From Kiritimatiellota bacterium (GTDB lineage: Bacteria; Verrucomicrobiota; Kiritimatiellia; CAIQIC01), in the NCBI GenBank assembly GCA_026398385.1, contig JAPLSZ010000122.1:1-39798 (forward strand): DNA of 39,798 bases, in the 5' to 3' direction. Below, piece by piece: positions 38,901-39,798 of this stretch. Under the pieces are notes generated by a model, which was not told the origin of the DNA, did no database searches, and worked only from the letters and a program-made list of their open reading frames with translations. Both the position numbers and the translations under genes were made by a program. Every line of letters starts with the position of its first letter. Within the stretch, counting starts at the first letter, position 1.

Positions 38901-39414
38901 TCACGCGGGCCTGCTTCGGCGTTTCATTCAGCACGATGCCATCAATCCGCTCGTGGCTCGGGTTGAGCACGCGCACCGCCAGCAGGTTTTTCGCGCCGGC
39001 GCGGATGGAGTCGGTAACATCTATCACAAATGGCGTTTCGCCACCCTCGTGCCCGCCGACGCGCATGCCATTGAGCCAGACTTCCGCCAGATAATCCACC
39101 GCCCAGAACCGCAGCAGATGCCGCCCGCCCGCATGCGGATTGGTCGGCGCTTCGAACTCGCGCCAGTACCACGCCACGCCGTGGTAGCCGGGGAACGCGT
39201 CCTGGATGATCCACGGCACTTTCGTCGGCTTCGCCCCGGGAACCGGCACGCCGGGCCACTTTTGCTCGCGCCCCTCGTTTTTCGGGTCGGTGGCCAACCG
39301 CCAAGCGTCGCCGTCGAGCGTGAGCATGGAACCCGCCACGTCGGCCATCACGGCATGCGCCAGCAGCATCATTCCGAACGTCAGCATCCCTAACAGTTTC
39401 TTGTTTGTCTTCAT
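35950..39414 (-). CDS. Secreted GH2 glycosidase with inserted beta-sandwich and C-terminal amidotransferase-like domain
   Basis: 1154 residues; ATG 39414 has AAGGAAG just upstream. Signal peptide 1-24. Sugar-binding jelly roll about 30-195 (AEVWLNGMRVGGHEGGETPF), Ig-like GH2 domain about 195-300, barrel from about 300. Acid/base Glu420 is in NHPSVVIWGLLNE. Nucleophile Glu718 is in TFLSEYGIGSAVD. Between them (about 495-645) lies an extra module with VALHPGPHGQYSVVRWTAPA, LNIGGKPNTATHTGELALA and DGYYGSDSTALTATI. The last about 170 residues (REVILVSKTPPATPALEELW ... RFILNTLLIRETLGSHPAAE) resemble the glutamine-amidotransferase-like domain seen at the end of other GH2 relatives. Activity could be beta-galactosidase, beta-glucuronidase or similar. 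A paralogue lies directly upstream. Confidence 0.88.
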   Translation of the reverse strand: MKTNKKLLGMLTFGMMLLAHAVMADVAGSMLTLDGDAWRLATDPKNEGREQKWPGVPVPGAKPTKVPWIIQDAFPGYHGVAWYWREFEAPTNPHAGGRHLLRFWAVDYLAEVWLNGMRVGGHEGGETPFVIDVTDSIRAGAKNLLAVRVLNPSHERIDGIVLNETPKQARVIPYNAGAAYNHGGITGSVELLATPAVRVEDLFAQADPKTGTIRIQANVRNASIKNSRGRLEFTVAPAASGETLREVAIERELPPGDTRVEAEVNLDQPRLWELNDPFLYRVTARLGDDEQSVRCGFRDFRFENGYFRLNGRRVFLRSTHTCNHFPVGLKLPPDPDMARRDLLDLKVMGFNMIRFIWGGAERYQLDLCDEIGLMVYEESFASWPIQDSPQLAERWERSISELIRRDRNHPSVVIWGLLNEVKATPHFWLAANSLPLVRKLDPTRMVFLNSGRYDETGGGDAGDEVFSKLDVWRSPADREPWAARNPSDQPVPTPFNFTWPPRQVALHPGPHGQYSVVRWTAPAEGRYQFAARFDGLAKATTDVHILHNSRPRFDAELNIGGKPNTATHTGELALAKDDTIDFVVGRGDGYYGSDSTALTATIKSAAGRVFDLAAEFPHGQNPAGPWSSGWLVPGEKPNTATFTRYVQLKVRQRRSGTLANPGSVEWADPVADEHRYPRVPHTAGTVQALRSAGGGTMLLPGTAGETVYSKRPCTFLSEYGIGSAVDLWRTTRHFERLGKTEGEDARFYRNKLDRYLADWKQWKLDELYARPEDFFAESLRKMAGQRTLGLNAIRANPNIVGYSLTGMNDHVSCGEGLTTTFRELKPGTVDAMFEGLAPLRLCLFAEPVNVYRGARIRFEAVLANEDALAPGDYPVKLLVVGPQNQRIFEKIVSVTIAEKEAPLALPIFAEDVVVNGPSGRYRFLASFEHGAAATGGETGFYVTDPADMPAVKTEVVLAGDDAGLAKWLGEHGIRCRTLTAAGEATPREVILVSKTPPATPALEELWRRVQRGATAIFLAPEVLKKGDHPFGWLPLANKGSSSYLDMWGGLYLKDEWAKRHPIFDGLPSGGLMDYTFYREIIPGLVLAGQDPPAEAVAGAIKASQDYSSGLMLAVYKSGSGRFILNTLLIRETLGSHPAAERLLRNLLNYGGLHR

Positions 39415-39438
39415 GTTCTTCCTTGGATCGGGTCTCTC

Positions 39439-39798
39439 CTAATTGGTTTGGAAACCCATGGCTTTTAGTTGCTCATCAGAATTGACCGGCAGTTCGGCCA
39501 GGGGCTGATCCGTGCCTTGCGCGGCATAGTTGAGCATATTGCGCAGCAGCCGATCGGCGACAGGAAGGCTGCCCAGGCAGTCGCGAATTCGGAAGCCATT
39601 GAGGATGAAGCGTCCTGCTCCCAGACGGTCGATCGAGATCGCGGCACCGGCCCTGCTGGAACCATCTCCTCCAGTAGCCATGATGGCACCGCAGACGGCT
39701 TCATCAGGCGGCTGCTTACGGGAGGAGAAAACCATGCAGAAAATCCCCCGATAGAAGCGGTCGTCCATGATCCCGCCACACGGCAGACCATCGAAAAT
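39439..39798 (-). CDS. C-terminal part of a second GH2-type protein (partial)
   Basis: The frame is open to the right edge and ends at 39439. Its last about 118 residues align by eye with the C-terminus of the next gene: IFDGLPCGGIMDDRFYRGIF against PIFDGLPSGGLMDYTFYREI, and GAGRFILNGFRIRDCLGSLP against GSGRFILNTLLIRETLGSHP. Both end in a RLLRN-x-LNY motif, so this is the amidotransferase-like end domain of a paralogue. Here a longer tail follows (LAELPVNSDEQLKAMGFQTN). The stop is 24 bases before the GH2 ATG, so the two are in one operon and look like a tandem duplication. The catalytic domain is outside the window. Confidence 0.8.
   Translation of the reverse strand: MFDGLPCGGIMDDRFYRGIFCMVFSSRKQPPDEAVCGAIMATGGDGSSRAGAAISIDRLGAGRFILNGFRIRDCLGSLPVADRLLRNMLNYAAQGTDQPLAELPVNSDEQLKAMGFQTN

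Overview
The window is GC-rich bacterial chromosome with short operons on both strands. The gene set points to the PVC superphylum, most likely Kiritimatiellota, Lentisphaerota or Verrucomicrobiota. The pointers are paired SPFH (HflK/HflC-like) proteins, a NifU/NifS pair, large secreted GH2 and GH32 enzymes with accessory beta-sandwich modules, an L-rhamnose cluster with a uroporphyrinogen-decarboxylase-like protein, and spacers full of degenerate short-word repeats. The taxon is inferred from gene content; there is no rRNA or tRNA gene in the window.

Layout. 1-6000 (minus): an ABC-2 permease, three SPFH proteins (one with seven membrane segments), the N-terminal stump of a metal P-type ATPase and the start of a secreted protein running off the left edge. 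6000-9300: decayed ground with a hairpin-rich repeat belt, a broken LamG-GH32 gene and a gene remnant. 9298-11439 (minus): nifU-nifS. 11592-16316 (plus): a secreted three-gene cassette made of a CsgG-like protein, a frameshifted Sel1-repeat protein, and a 932-residue protein ending in an archaemetzincin-like domain that has lost its zinc histidines. 16483-19290: pntAB-pntB converging on pntAA, which carries an 8-bp tandem duplication that breaks its frame. 19373-21138 (minus): a GYF-like coiled-coil protein and a LysM lipoprotein. 21285-27748: housekeeping genes (class II fba, xylulokinase, corA, serA, a site-2 protease). 27955-32936 (plus): rhamnose uptake and catabolism (rhaT, a UroD-like protein, a class II aldolase, rhaA). 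32945-39798 (minus): a polysaccharide-degradation operon (two tandem GH2 genes, GH32, a GH95-like remnant) converging on rhaA.

How it fits together. The glycosidase operon would release sugars outside the cytoplasm. RhaT would import L-rhamnose, RhaA would isomerise it, and the aldolase would yield DHAP, which enters glycolysis near Fba. No rhamnulokinase is visible. The SPFH operon and the CsgG/Sel1/metzincin cassette are envelope systems of unknown purpose. The cassette is the best candidate here for something undescribed.

At least eight genes or gene pieces are truncated, internally deleted or frameshifted in 40 kb. Either this genome is eroding through small indels or the assembly has local errors; reads would decide.
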